Origin: JAYUJH01 sp043765375 | Lineage (GTDB): Bacteria > Pseudomonadota > Alphaproteobacteria > Rickettsiales > UBA998 | Assembly (NCBI GenBank): GCA_043765375.1 | Contig: JAYUJH010000039.1 | Coordinates: forward strand, 6,225 to 70,224 | DNA: 64,000 nt | Direction of reading: 5' to 3' | Shown here: in pieces, positions 25,940 to 35,718 of the stretch | Layout: the number at the start of each line of letters is the position of its first letter | How positions within the stretch are numbered: position 1 is the first letter of the stretch | Notes under the pieces: model-generated | Seen by the model: only the letters and a program-made list of their open reading frames with translations | What the model was told of the DNA's origin: nothing | Database searches by the model: none | Translations under genes and position numbers: made by a program

Positions 25940-26725
25940 TTAATTCACATCATTGGTATAATCATTATTATTATCCAAAAAATCATAGGCACGCCATATG
26001 ATTATGTCATCAAAATAAGCGGTTGCAACTTTGTTGATTAACTTAATGCTGGTATCACGAAATATTCCGCTGTCACTACAATTCAACACATCATTTGATG
26101 CACCACTGCAAGGGTTTGTGACTGTTCCAGCCTTGTTGGTTGCTCCTTTTTTATCAACCCCGTGGCTTACCACCACATAAGCAGGGAATAATTTATCCAA
26201 TAATATATTTGTATCAAATACGCTATTGCCTGCGGAATCCTGCATCGCAATTCCACCTGCTACAGGCTTGGTATAATTAGTGAAAGCTATCATGGTAGTT
26301 GCTAAATTAACATTAATTGCATAAGTAATGCGCATACCCCATTCATCATAAGCATAATCATCAGGCAACCCCAAAGTGCGGGTGGGAACGGCACCAATGC
26401 GAACTTGTCCCGCTTGTGTTGTCCCCGCCACGGCAGCAATGTTGCAATCAGTAGCAACCGCAAAACTTGCTGAATTAACCGCAGCACTCCTAGGGGCAGG
26501 GCATGGTATAACCCCTGCTTTAATTGCATATTTTTGTAATGATTCGTCAATTGCTTTAATTTTGATTATTGTTGCGTCATATTTAGCACGGTCTTGTGAT
26601 TTATTAGTCAACACCATCATTGAGCCGAGTATGGTTGAGATAATCACCAACACAACCGACATTTCAATCAATGAAAAGCCTTTATTATGTGACCGTAATT
26701 TAATTGAAAAAATATTAAACATCAC
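25940..26725 (-). CDS. Type IV prepilin / pseudopilin-like protein
   Basis: 261 aa (an in-frame ATG one codon later is equally possible). The leader MFNIFSIKLRSHNKG is followed by FSLIEMSVVLVIISTILGSM, an exact prepilin peptidase motif with Glu at +5 and a hydrophobic N-helix. The mature domain is large, with several Cys residues (IPCPAPRS, DCNIAAV, NPCSGAS, LNCSDSG), and ends with an Asp/Asn-rich tail. This layout resembles alphaproteobacterial prepilins with a long Cys-containing C-terminal domain. No assembly ATPase or peptidase lies in the window. It is transcribed toward truB, 63 bases away. Confidence 0.9.
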   Translation of the reverse strand: MMFNIFSIKLRSHNKGFSLIEMSVVLVIISTILGSMMVLTNKSQDRAKYDATIIKIKAIDESLQKYAIKAGVIPCPAPRSAAVNSASFAVATDCNIAAVAGTTQAGQVRIGAVPTRTLGLPDDYAYDEWGMRITYAINVNLATTMIAFTNYTKPVAGGIAMQDSAGNSVFDTNILLDKLFPAYVVVSHGVDKKGATNKAGTVTNPCSGASNDVLNCSDSGIFRDTSIKLINKVATAYFDDIIIWRAYDFLDNNNDYTNDVN

Positions 26726-26806
26726 AACAAAAATAACATTGTTTTAACTAATTATTGGTTAAAATAGGTATAAATATTTCTTAATTAATATGAGGAGTTC
26801 TCTCAC

Positions 26807-28609
26807 ATGACAATTTATCAAGCCCCACTTGCAGATTTCAAGTTTTTGCTCAATGATTATCTCAATATCCAACAATATGAAAATGTGCGGGGTTTTGAGG
26901 GCTTGAAAGAGCTTATCAACCCAATTTTGGAAGAAGGCGCAAAGTTTGTTGAAAATATTTTGCACCCATTAAATGCTAGTGGTGACCTTGAAGGTTGCAT
27001 ATTTGCCAATGGTGAAGTGAAAATGCCAAATGGTTTCAAACAGGCTTATGGTGAATATATAGCAGGCGGGTGGGCAAGCCTAACATGTGCGCCTGAATAT
27101 GGAGGGCAAGGATTGCCCGAGGTTCTCAATATGCCAATGACAGAAATGATATGCTCGGGCAATTTATCTTTTGGGCTAACTCCGGGGTTGTCACATAGCG
27201 CATATAATTTGTTGGAACATTATTTGCCACAACATCTTCGCCCACTTTATCTGCCAAAAATTATCTCAGGGGAATGGACGGGCGTAATGTGTCTCACTGA
27301 ACCGCAGGCTGGAACAGATTTAGGCTTAATCCGCACCACAGCGACGCCATACAATGAAGCCCCATATAATGACGCATATTTGCTAGAAGGAACAAAGATT
27401 TTCATTTCATCAGGAGAGCATGATTTAGCTGAAAATATTGTGCATTTAGTGCTGGCTCGCTTGCCAAACGCACCCGCAGGCGTTCAAGGGATTAGCTTGT
27501 TTCTGGTATCCAAGTTTCTGCTGGATAAATCAGGCGCAATAGCTGAGCGCAACCAAGTTCATTGTGCTGGAATTGAGCATAAAATGGGGTTGCACGCCTC
27601 CTCCACTTGTGTGATAAATTATGATGGAGCAATTGGTTATTTGCTAGGCGAGCCACATAAAGGTTTGCGGGCAATGTTCACCATGATGAATGCAGCACGG
27701 CTTTATGTTGGGGTGCAAGGGCTGGGTATCTCCGAAATAGCTTATCAAAATGCACTGAGTTATTCACATGAACGGTTGCAAGGACGGGCTTTAACTGGTG
27801 CAGTGAATAAATCAGGGGCGGCTGACCCAATCATCATTCACCCTGAGTTGCGTAAAAACTTGCTGCAAATGCGTTGTTGCATTGAGGCAGGGCGGGCATT
27901 AGTTCTTGAAGTTGCATTGCAATATGACCTTTCAAAACGGCATAATGATGCAGAAATACGCAAAGAAGCGGATAATTTTGTGCAATTAATGACGCCAATT
28001 ATCAAAGCATTTTTAACGGATTTAGGGCATGAACACGCCAATGCAGCATTGCAATGTTTCGGTGGATATGGCTATATTCGTGAATATGGCGTGGAACAAT
28101 TTGCCCGTGATGTGCGCATAACGCAGATTTATGAAGGCACAAACGGCATTCAAGCGTTGGATTTGGTGGGGCGTAAATTGCCACATGAAATGGGTAAATA
28201 TTTAAGCACATTTTTTCACCCTGTTGATGATTTTATCACAGCAAATGAAGGGATTGAAGCAATGAAAGAGTTTGTGCAACCGCTGAAAAAACATGTGGAA
28301 TATTTGCGCAAAGCATCATTATGGTTGGCAAAAGAGGGATTATCCAACCCCAACCAAGCAGCGGCTGGAGCAGTGGAATATCTGCGTATGTTTGGCTTGG
28401 TGAGTTTTGCATTTATCTGGGCAAAACAAGCAAAACTTTGTTTAAGTGATGATGTTGATTTAAGCAGCCAATATCTTAATGATGCAGAGTTCAAAGCAAG
28501 AAAAATTGAGAATGCACGGTTTTTCATGAGCCGTGTTTTGCCACAAACAATATCGTTATTATCATGTATAATAGCGGGCAGTGAAACTATTATGCAAACT
28601 GATATTTGA
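26807..28609 (+). CDS. Acyl-CoA dehydrogenase (600-residue type)
   Basis: 600 aa, preceded by TGAGGAG. It is a flavoprotein of the ACAD superfamily; the long form with a C-terminal extension resembles DmdC/FadE-like enzymes. Segments are PEYGGQGLPEVLNMPMTEM, CLTEPQAGTDLGLIRTTA (FAD/substrate loop), FISSGEHDLAENIVHLVLAR, GIEHKMGLHASSTCV, GLGISEIAYQNALSYSHERL, CFGGYGYIREYGVEQFARDV and YEGTNGIQALDLVGRKL. The acyl chain specificity cannot be read. Monocistronic: convergent with ilvE downstream. Confidence 0.92.
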   Translation: MTIYQAPLADFKFLLNDYLNIQQYENVRGFEGLKELINPILEEGAKFVENILHPLNASGDLEGCIFANGEVKMPNGFKQAYGEYIAGGWASLTCAPEYGGQGLPEVLNMPMTEMICSGNLSFGLTPGLSHSAYNLLEHYLPQHLRPLYLPKIISGEWTGVMCLTEPQAGTDLGLIRTTATPYNEAPYNDAYLLEGTKIFISSGEHDLAENIVHLVLARLPNAPAGVQGISLFLVSKFLLDKSGAIAERNQVHCAGIEHKMGLHASSTCVINYDGAIGYLLGEPHKGLRAMFTMMNAARLYVGVQGLGISEIAYQNALSYSHERLQGRALTGAVNKSGAADPIIIHPELRKNLLQMRCCIEAGRALVLEVALQYDLSKRHNDAEIRKEADNFVQLMTPIIKAFLTDLGHEHANAALQCFGGYGYIREYGVEQFARDVRITQIYEGTNGIQALDLVGRKLPHEMGKYLSTFFHPVDDFITANEGIEAMKEFVQPLKKHVEYLRKASLWLAKEGLSNPNQAAAGAVEYLRMFGLVSFAFIWAKQAKLCLSDDVDLSSQYLNDAEFKARKIENARFFMSRVLPQTISLLSCIIAGSETIMQTDI

Positions 28610-28641
28610 GGGATATTTGAGAAATTAACCCCTGCCCAGAA

Positions 28642-29520
28642 TCAAGCCCGAACTAACTCATGATATTTAGCGGTTAATTGCTTGGTTACGTCACCAACCA
28701 CGAAATTATAATCATCAATCGCCCCAACTGGAGTTATCTCTGCTGCCGTCCCCGTTAAAAAAACTTCATTTGCATCTGCCAATTCTTCAGGCAAAATATG
28801 GCGTTCAATCACCGTAAAACCCGCCTCACGAGCAAGTTCAATCACGGTGCAACGAGTTATTCCATTCAAAAAACAATCAGGTTTTGGCGTATGAATCTCA
28901 CCATTTTTCATTATCAGAAAAATATTCGCCCCTGTAGATTCCGCTACATATCCCCGCCAATCTAGCATCAAAGCATCATTATAACCCGCATTTTCCGCTT
29001 GATGCTTAGACATAGTGCATATCATATATAATCCTGCGGCTTTGCTAGCACATGGCGCAGTATCAGGTGAAGGCTTCCGCCATTTTGAGGTTTTCAAGCG
29101 CAAACCTTTTTCTCGCAAACTAGGGTCAAAGTAACTGCCCCATTCCCACGCCGCAACCGCCACATGAACATGTGCATTTTTGGCTGAAATTGCCATCATC
29201 TCGCTGCCAAGCCACGCCACAGGGCGAATATAGCCATTCACAATATTATTACGTTTCACCGCTTCAATACAAGCTAGGTTAAGTTCATCAATGGAATATG
29301 GTATCTTGAAATCAAGCAATTCTGCGGAAACATGCAATCGTTTGGAATGCTCAACCAATTTGAAAATCTTGCCGTCATAAACCCGCAAACCCTCAAATAC
29401 TGAACTCGCATAATGCAAGCCATGCGTTAAAACATGAAGTTTTGCATCACGCCAAGCAACGAACTTGCCATCTAGCCATATCTCACCATCACGATCATCA
29501 AAAGGTATTAAATCCGCCAT
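28642..29520 (-). CDS. ilvE: Branched-chain amino acid aminotransferase
   Basis: 292 aa from the ATG at 29520 (MADLIPFDDRDGEIWLDG), where family similarity begins; a further 21 upstream codons encode nothing conserved. Fold-type IV PLP enzyme: HGLHYASSVFEGLRVYDGK, YIRPVAWLGS, the PLP-Lys160 in SKAAGLYMICTM, DALMLDWRGYVAESTGANIF, LNGITRCTVIELAREAG and EVFLTGTAAEITPV. It makes Leu/Ile/Val. This is the E. coli-like class. Confidence 0.96.
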   Translation of the reverse strand: MADLIPFDDRDGEIWLDGKFVAWRDAKLHVLTHGLHYASSVFEGLRVYDGKIFKLVEHSKRLHVSAELLDFKIPYSIDELNLACIEAVKRNNIVNGYIRPVAWLGSEMMAISAKNAHVHVAVAAWEWGSYFDPSLREKGLRLKTSKWRKPSPDTAPCASKAAGLYMICTMSKHQAENAGYNDALMLDWRGYVAESTGANIFLIMKNGEIHTPKPDCFLNGITRCTVIELAREAGFTVIERHILPEELADANEVFLTGTAAEITPVGAIDDYNFVVGDVTKQLTAKYHELVRA

Positions 29521-29660
29521 ATTAGACCCGTTATAAACATTAAAATAATATAATTCAAAATTATATAAACAAAAAAGCATCATTTAAGCAAGGAATTATT
29601 TTTTAGTTTTTGCTGTTTTTGTAATATTTATTTCACAATAATAATGTTATTATATAAATT

Positions 29661-30134
29661 ATGGCATTTGACTTTGATTATAAAAAAGCTGCAAAACTGA
29701 CAATACAATTCCTCACTATGGGAGCTTGTTTGGCGGTTGCACTACCTTATGTTTGCGATTTTTTAGGGTTTAGTGATAGTTTTATTGCGGATCTTGCCGT
29801 GAAGCAAACCCCCGTTTGGTCTATGACGTTTTTTGGCACAATGGGTGCATTGCACGGCGTTATTAGTGGAGTGTTGGATAATGTTCCATTTTTGAATAAA
29901 GAGAAAAAACCAACCGATATTAGTGATGAAATCAGTATCTCAGCCATGCCACCAATGATTGGGGCAGGAAAAGCAAATCAAGTTGGAGTAGCCAGCCAAG
30001 TAGCTGCACAATCCAGTGCTATTCAAACGGAGCAAATGGCACAAACGCAACCAAAAACATTTGCGATGCCGCAAATAAACGTAATTCATAGCGGTAAAAT
30101 TGGTGAAATGGATAAAACATTAGAAAGAGTGTGA
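29661..30134 (+). CDS. Hypothetical membrane protein
   Basis: 157 aa, one or two hydrophobic helices in the N-terminal half (about residues 14-35 and 52-72) and an Ala/Gln/Met-rich, probably disordered C-terminal half (VASQVAAQSSAIQTEQMAQ). There is no signal-peptide cleavage site. It is a single gene with its own upstream region, followed by a good intrinsic terminator. I recognise no family. Confidence 0.7.
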   Translation: MAFDFDYKKAAKLTIQFLTMGACLAVALPYVCDFLGFSDSFIADLAVKQTPVWSMTFFGTMGALHGVISGVLDNVPFLNKEKKPTDISDEISISAMPPMIGAGKANQVGVASQVAAQSSAIQTEQMAQTQPKTFAMPQINVIHSGKIGEMDKTLERV

Positions 30135-30185
30135 AAAACGCTTGAATTAATCACAAAAACATGGTTTATAAATTAATTAATGAAC

Positions 30186-30210
30186 AGGTGAGCAACAGCT
30201 CGCCTTTTTT
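30186..30210 (+). terminator. Intrinsic terminator
   Basis: Stem AGGTGAGC / GCTCGCCT (one G.U pair) with loop AACA, followed directly by six T. It ends the transcript of the 157-aa membrane protein and separates it from rimP. Confidence 0.85.
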
Positions 30211-30285
30211 AATACTCATTTTTCTTAAACACCAATTTAACACCAATTTTTTGACATTCATTTTTCAGGGCAGCTTTTTTACAAT

Positions 30286-30777
30286 ATGGATAAAGATATA
30301 GAAACGATTATTCGCCCATCAATAGAGCATTTAGGCTTTGAATTGGTGCGAGTAAAAATGATGGACGCAAGCGGGCGCAAAGTGTTGCAAATCATGATTG
30401 AGCGCACCGATGCAACAGGGATTAATGTTGATGATTGCGCATTAGTGAGCAACACAGTTTCAGCTTTGCTTGATGTGAATGACCCAATAAAACATGAATA
30501 TAACCTAGAAGTGACCTCCCCCGGGATTGACCGCCCGCTAGTGAAAATTGAGGATTTCAATCGTTTTGCAGGGTTTGAGGCAAAGATTGAAACAATGATT
30601 ATGGTTAATGGGCGCAAACGTTGGCGTGGGTTGTTGCAGGGAATTGCAGACGATGATGTGCTGATTAATGTTGATGGCGAGTTGCATAATGTTCCATTCG
30701 CTCGTATTGGTAATGCGAAATTAATATTAAATGATGAGTTGCTGAAAGCACATGCTGAAGGGCGCATTAATCACTAA
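30286..30777 (+). CDS. rimP: Ribosome maturation factor RimP
   Basis: 163 aa. It assists 30S assembly. Motifs are IIRPSIEHLGFELVRVKM, the GRKVLQIMIERTDATGINVD strand, DCALVSNTVSALLDV, YNLEVTSPGIDRPLVK and the C-terminal SH3-like domain. It is the first gene of the rimP-nusA-infB-rbfA operon, a standard order. Confidence 0.97.
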   Translation: MDKDIETIIRPSIEHLGFELVRVKMMDASGRKVLQIMIERTDATGINVDDCALVSNTVSALLDVNDPIKHEYNLEVTSPGIDRPLVKIEDFNRFAGFEAKIETMIMVNGRKRWRGLLQGIADDDVLINVDGELHNVPFARIGNAKLILNDELLKAHAEGRINH

Positions 30778-30812
30778 TAAATAAAAAAATATAGAAAATA
30801 TTGGAGAGAATT

Positions 30813-32327
30813 ATGGCTTTTACATCTTTTGGAAGTTCGGAAATTATACAAATTGCAGACGCAGTTGCTCGTGAGAAACAAATTGATAAAGCAGCGGTGA
30901 TTGATGCGATGGCGCAAGCAATCCAAATTGCAGGGCGCAAAAAATATGGCACAGAGCGAGATATTCGTGCGGATATTAACCCAAAAACAGGCGAGATTCA
31001 GCTTTACCGTGTCACCACAGTGGTGGAAGAAGTGGAAGATGAAATGCAGCAGATTAGTTTGAGTGATGCACAAAAATTAAAAGCTGATTATGTGGTTGGT
31101 GATGAAATCCGTGACCCACTCCCGCCAATTGATTTTGGACGAGTAGCGGCGCAAACGGCAAAGCAGGTGATTATTCAAAAAGTTCGTGATGCTGAGCGTA
31201 AGCGTCAATATGAAGAGTTCAAGGATCGTGTGGGTGATATTATTAGCGGAGTGGTGAAACGTATTGATTATGGCAATGTGGTGGTTGAACTTGGCACAGC
31301 TGAGGGAATTATTCGCAAACATGATTTGATTCCCCGTGAAACATTTAGGCAAGGTGACCGCATCAGAGCTTATATCTCAGAGGTGAGCAGCGAACGTGGA
31401 GGCAGTTCAATCGTGCTTTCACGCACTCATAATGATTTTATGCGCAAGTTATTTGCAATGGAAGTGCCAGAGATTTATGACGGCATGGTGGAGATTGTTT
31501 CAGTCGCTCGTGACCCTGGTTCTCGGGCAAAAATTGCTGTTCGGGCGAATGAGTTTGGCGTGAATCCCGTGCTTGCTTGCGTTGGTGTGCGTGGTGCAAG
31601 GGTGCAAGCCGTGGTGAATGAATTGCAGGGCGAAAAAGTGGATATTGTAGAATATTCAGAAGATCCAGCAACTTATGTGGTTAATGCGATTTCTTCGGCA
31701 GAGGTGAGCAAAGTGGTGCTTGATGAAGATGATAATCGTGTGGAAATAGTTGTGCCAGATGATCAGTTGAGCATGGCGATTGGGCGACGTGGGCAGAATG
31801 TGCGCCTTGCCTCAATGCTTACAGGCTTTAGCATTGATATCTTAACGGAAGAGAAGGAATCCGAGCGCAGAACGGCTGAGTTTTATAAAGTTTCAGCGAT
31901 ATTTATTGATGCTTTGAATGTGGAAGAAGTTATTGCACATTTGTTGGTGACAGAAGGATTCACCACAGTTGAAGAAGTTGCATTCGTGCCAATAGATGAA
32001 ATTGCAAGCATTGAAGGTTTTGATGAAGATGTAGCAAATGAATTGCGCAACCGTGCAAGGGATTGGTTGGAAACGCAGGAGAATAAGTTTGCAACTGATG
32101 CAAGCGAACTTGGTATGACCAGTGATTTATTGGAGTTTGAAGGATTATCCGAGAACAAAGATTTGTTGATTATGTTAGGGCAAAATGGTGTTAAAACCCT
32201 TGATGATTTGGCAGATTTGGCGACTGATGAGTTCATAGAAATGATTTCAGCGGAAAAATCAGGCATGAATGCGAGTGAAGTTGAAGCATTAATTATGCGA
32301 GCGCGCAAACATTGGTATGATGAATAA
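30813..32327 (+). CDS. nusA: Transcription termination/antitermination factor NusA
   Basis: 504 aa from the ATG at 30813, preceded by GGAGAG (a TTG four codons earlier is less likely). N-terminal RNA-polymerase-binding domain (about 1-130), S1 domain (VKRIDYGNVVVELGTAEGII), two KH domains (YDGMVEIVSVARDPGSRAKI; AIGRRGQNVRLASMLTGFSI) and a C-terminal acidic region with helix-hairpin-helix repeats (IASIEGFDEDVANELRNRA). This C-terminal extension is typical of alpha/gammaproteobacterial NusA. Confidence 0.98.
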   Translation: MAFTSFGSSEIIQIADAVAREKQIDKAAVIDAMAQAIQIAGRKKYGTERDIRADINPKTGEIQLYRVTTVVEEVEDEMQQISLSDAQKLKADYVVGDEIRDPLPPIDFGRVAAQTAKQVIIQKVRDAERKRQYEEFKDRVGDIISGVVKRIDYGNVVVELGTAEGIIRKHDLIPRETFRQGDRIRAYISEVSSERGGSSIVLSRTHNDFMRKLFAMEVPEIYDGMVEIVSVARDPGSRAKIAVRANEFGVNPVLACVGVRGARVQAVVNELQGEKVDIVEYSEDPATYVVNAISSAEVSKVVLDEDDNRVEIVVPDDQLSMAIGRRGQNVRLASMLTGFSIDILTEEKESERRTAEFYKVSAIFIDALNVEEVIAHLLVTEGFTTVEEVAFVPIDEIASIEGFDEDVANELRNRARDWLETQENKFATDASELGMTSDLLEFEGLSENKDLLIMLGQNGVKTLDDLADLATDEFIEMISAEKSGMNASEVEALIMRARKHWYDE

Positions 32328-32404
32328 AAGCTAAATTGCTATAGATTTAATCGTAATGATAGGTTATAAGCATAATTGATTATACAAAAGATGAATGAGA
32401 ACAC

Positions 32405-35068
32405 ATGGTTGATAGCAACGAAAATAATACGACTAAGCCAACAATAACCTTGTCAAAGCCTGCGAAATTATCGCTAACAAAGACGGTTGAAGGTGGTAAA
32501 GTTACGCAAAACTTTACGCATGGTAGATCCAAACAAGTGATGGTGGAGGTGAAAAAAACTCGCACTTTCACTCGTAAAGATGCAACGATTACGGAAGAGC
32601 AAAACATTGAAACCACGCCAGAACCCGTTCAAGGAATTGGCGGTGGGGCGATGTCTATGATGCCACAAATTGATTTGGCAAGCCTACAAGTGCGAGATAA
32701 ACGTCAGATTGATAAGGCGGGAACTGAGGTTAAAGTTCCAGAAATTGAGAAACCACAGATTGAGAAGCCAGAAATTGAAAAACTAGGCGATGACACAACA
32801 GCAAATAATGCGCCAGAAATTGTGGTGGTTGCAGCAGTTGAACAACAAAAAACAGAGCCTTTGGTTGCAATGAAAGCAACGGCAAAACCTGCCATAAGGC
32901 CTGTAGTTAAAGAAGAGGAAATGCAGGAAGTTAAGGTTGCCAAAAAGTTTGAAATGCAACCAAAAACCCGTGGCGGATTTTTGAACTTAAATAGTGCGGG
33001 TGAGAAAAAACCAGCTCCAGCACCAGAGAAAATCATTGAAGCAAAAATCAGCAAACCCACTGATGATGCGCAGGCGAAAGACAAAAAATCAGTAATTGGT
33101 GATACTGAAGATAAGAAAAAAATGCGCCTAAAAACTGATGATAACAGGCGTTCCACCAACAAATTGACAGTATCGCAGGCGCTGGAATATCAAGAAGAAA
33201 GAATGCGCTCGCTTGCATCATTAAAGCGTCAACGGGATAAATCCAAGCGTGATGGTGGCGGCAATTCACAACAAGACAAGGTTTATCGTGAAGTTATTTT
33301 GCCTGAAACCATCACAGTGCAGGAATTAGCAAATCGCATGTCTGAGCGCGCAGCAGATGTGATACGTGTGTTGATGAAAATGGGGACGATCGCCGCAGGT
33401 GCGCAATATATTGATGCAGACACCGCCGAATTAGTTGCAGGTGAATTGGGGCATACCGTAAGGCGGGTTGCGGAAGCTGATGTTGAGAATATTTTAAGCG
33501 ATGAAATTGATGAAAATACATTGGATATGTTACCACGCCCTCCAGTTGTGACAATTATGGGACATGTTGACCATGGTAAAACTTCATTGCTTGATGCACT
33601 GCGCAAAACCAACGTGGTGGAAGGCGAAGCAGGCGGAATCACGCAGCATATTGGGGCTTATCAAGTTGAAGCTGGCGGACAAAAAGTCACATTTTTGGAT
33701 ACTCCGGGGCATGAAGCATTTACGGCGATGCGTTCACGTGGAGCAAAATCTACTGATATTGTAGTGCTTGTGGTGGCAGCAGATGATGGCGTGAAACCGC
33801 AAACAATTGAGGCGATATCACATGCAAGAGCGGCGGAAGTGCCAATCATTGTAGCGATTAATAAGGTTGATAAACCTGATTCTGATGTGCAGCGAGTCAA
33901 AAATGAGTTGATGCAACATTCATTAATCGGCGAAGAAATTGGTGGTGACGTGCAGATGGTTGAAGTTTCTGCTAAAACTCGCAAAGGATTGCCCGAGTTG
34001 GTGGAAACAATATTGTTGCAAGCCGAGATTTTGGAGCTGAAAGCCAATCCAAACCGCACTGCATCTGGTGTAGTGATTGAGTCACGTATTGATAAAGGTC
34101 GTGGAACAACAACAACATTACTGGTGCAACGTGGAACGCTAAATGTTGGTGATATCGTAGTGGCGGGAAGCAGTTGGGGCAAGGTTCGGGTGATTGCTAA
34201 CGATAAATTAGTAGCACAAAAAAACGCTGTTCCATCGCAACCAGTTGAAGTGCTTGGTATAACTGAACCGCCAATGGCTGGAGATTTATTTGCCGTGGTG
34301 GATAGCGAAAAAACCGCCCGTGACATCACAGAATATCGTGCTAAAAAGGAAAAAGACAGAGTCACAACCGCATCGGCCAAAACATTGGATCAATTATTCA
34401 TTGAGGCTGGCGCGAATATGGTAAAAGAATTGAATATCATTCTCAAAGGTGATGTTCAAGGCTCGGTTGAAGCAATCATCAGCAGCTTGAAAAAGTTTGA
34501 TGGAACTGAGGTTAAAGTGAGAATTGTTCACTCGGCAGTTGGCGCAATCAGTGAATCTGATATCTCATTAGGGCTTGCAACTGGGTCAGTCATATTTGGT
34601 TTCAACGTGCGGGCAGCTGGTGGAGCGAAATTATTATCCGAACGTGAGCCAATAGATATTCGTTATTATTCAATCATTTACGATTTGATTGACGATGTCA
34701 AAGCCGCACTTTCTGGTATGTTAAGCCCTGAAAGGCGTGAAGAATTGCTTGGATATGCTGAAATCAGAGACGTGTTCAACATCACCAAAGTTGGTAAAGT
34801 TGCTGGTTGTTATATCACCGAGGGTGAGGTGCGCCGTGGCGCTGGAGTGAGATTATTGCGTGAGAATGTAGTAATTCATGAAGGCAAACTCAAAACGCTA
34901 AAACGCTTCAAAGATGAAGTGAAAGAGGCGAAACAAGGCTATGAATGTGGTATGGCGTTTGAAAATTACGATGATATCAAGGTGGGAGATATTATTGAGG
35001 CGTTTGAAGTGAAAGAAATCGCTAGAACGGTGCAAATCAAGGAAACGCCTAAGAAAATTGAGGAGTGA
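32405..35068 (+). CDS. infB: Translation initiation factor IF-2
   Basis: 887 aa. The N-terminal 300 residues are charged and low-complexity ([14 protein letters not shown]), then IF2_N ([20 protein letters not shown]), the GTPase domain with G1 [15 protein letters not shown] (near residue 384), DTPGHEAF and NKVDKP, and the C-terminal fMet-tRNA-binding domains ending near [19 protein letters not shown]. The gap to nusA is 77 bases and holds no ylxR gene, which is found there in many bacteria. Confidence 0.98.
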   Translation: MVDSNENNTTKPTITLSKPAKLSLTKTVEGGKVTQNFTHGRSKQVMVEVKKTRTFTRKDATITEEQNIETTPEPVQGIGGGAMSMMPQIDLASLQVRDKRQIDKAGTEVKVPEIEKPQIEKPEIEKLGDDTTANNAPEIVVVAAVEQQKTEPLVAMKATAKPAIRPVVKEEEMQEVKVAKKFEMQPKTRGGFLNLNSAGEKKPAPAPEKIIEAKISKPTDDAQAKDKKSVIGDTEDKKKMRLKTDDNRRSTNKLTVSQALEYQEERMRSLASLKRQRDKSKRDGGGNSQQDKVYREVILPETITVQELANRMSERAADVIRVLMKMGTIAAGAQYIDADTAELVAGELGHTVRRVAEADVENILSDEIDENTLDMLPRPPVVTIMGHVDHGKTSLLDALRKTNVVEGEAGGITQHIGAYQVEAGGQKVTFLDTPGHEAFTAMRSRGAKSTDIVVLVVAADDGVKPQTIEAISHARAAEVPIIVAINKVDKPDSDVQRVKNELMQHSLIGEEIGGDVQMVEVSAKTRKGLPELVETILLQAEILELKANPNRTASGVVIESRIDKGRGTTTTLLVQRGTLNVGDIVVAGSSWGKVRVIANDKLVAQKNAVPSQPVEVLGITEPPMAGDLFAVVDSEKTARDITEYRAKKEKDRVTTASAKTLDQLFIEAGANMVKELNIILKGDVQGSVEAIISSLKKFDGTEVKVRIVHSAVGAISESDISLGLATGSVIFGFNVRAAGGAKLLSEREPIDIRYYSIIYDLIDDVKAALSGMLSPERREELLGYAEIRDVFNITKVGKVAGCYITEGEVRRGAGVRLLRENVVIHEGKLKTLKRFKDEVKEAKQGYECGMAFENYDDIKVGDIIEAFEVKEIARTVQIKETPKKIEE

Positions 35069-35071
35069 GTT

Positions 35072-35455
35072 ATGCCATCAGGTTTGAAACCACCATCACA
35101 GCGAATGCTCAAAGTGGGTGAGGAAGTGCGCCACGCTCTCGCAGAAATATTCATGCGAGGCGAGGTTCATGCGCCAGAGTTGGAGGCGGTATCTATCACT
35201 GTTTCTGAAGTGCGAATGACTCCCGATTTGAAGTTGGCAACAGCTTATATTGCGACACTCGGAAGTGAATCGGTGGAGAAGTTGCTGCCAGTTTTGAATA
35301 AACAATATGCACACAACATTAGGCGTGCGTTGATTGGCAAGCTGCATTTGAAGTTTCTGCCTCAAGTGCGCTTTCGTTGCGATGAATCTTTTGATGAAGC
35401 GAATAAGATAAATAAATTGTTGCAAAACGCCAAACAAACAGATGGGCTGGATTAA
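35072..35455 (+). CDS. rbfA: 30S ribosome-binding factor A
   Basis: 127 aa. It binds free 30S subunits and aids 16S rRNA 5'-end processing. The KH-like fold shows RMLKVGEEVRHALAEIFMRG, ITVSEVRMTPDLKLATAYI and KLHLKFLPQVRFRCDESFD, matching the family. It starts 3 bases after the infB stop. truB and rpsO, which often follow, are elsewhere in this genome. Confidence 0.97.
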   Translation: MPSGLKPPSQRMLKVGEEVRHALAEIFMRGEVHAPELEAVSITVSEVRMTPDLKLATAYIATLGSESVEKLLPVLNKQYAHNIRRALIGKLHLKFLPQVRFRCDESFDEANKINKLLQNAKQTDGLD

Positions 35456-35606
35456 TAACCATTTGTCACTTAAATATCACTGTGTTTTTTACCTTTTGTT
35501 AGTTTGATTGGCGTATAAAGTGAAAGAGGAATTATAACCTTAAAAAAAACATAGCGATTCATATTATTTTCATCAAATCCTGAAGAACAAATCCCGAAAA
35601 AATCAA

Positions 35607-35646
35607 CCTTTGAAAAATAATTATTGAAAAAACGGATTTTCAAAGG
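35607..35646 (+). promoter_or_regulatory. Hairpin in the mgtE leader
   Basis: Perfect 10-bp arms CCTTTGAAAA / TTTTCAAAGG around a 20-base AT-rich loop, 73 bases upstream of the mgtE start. The 263-base space between rbfA and mgtE is otherwise featureless. It could belong to a leader that responds to Mg2+ or could be a weak terminator for the rbfA operon; neither is shown. Confidence 0.4.
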
Positions 35647-35718
35647 CTGACAAAAAATTAAAAGTGGTAAAAATTAGAAGTGCTATATGACAATAAATAA
35701 CAAAGGCTTAATCATTAA

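Noticed and set aside
30225..30241. Possible CtrA box upstream of rimP
   Set aside because: The two TTAA halves are 8 bases apart rather than 7; the spacing does not match the consensus.
33661..34380. A 239-codon frame antisense to infB
   Set aside because: Complete overlap with the conserved IF-2 GTPase and following domains; no start signal and a Ser/Thr-rich shadow composition.
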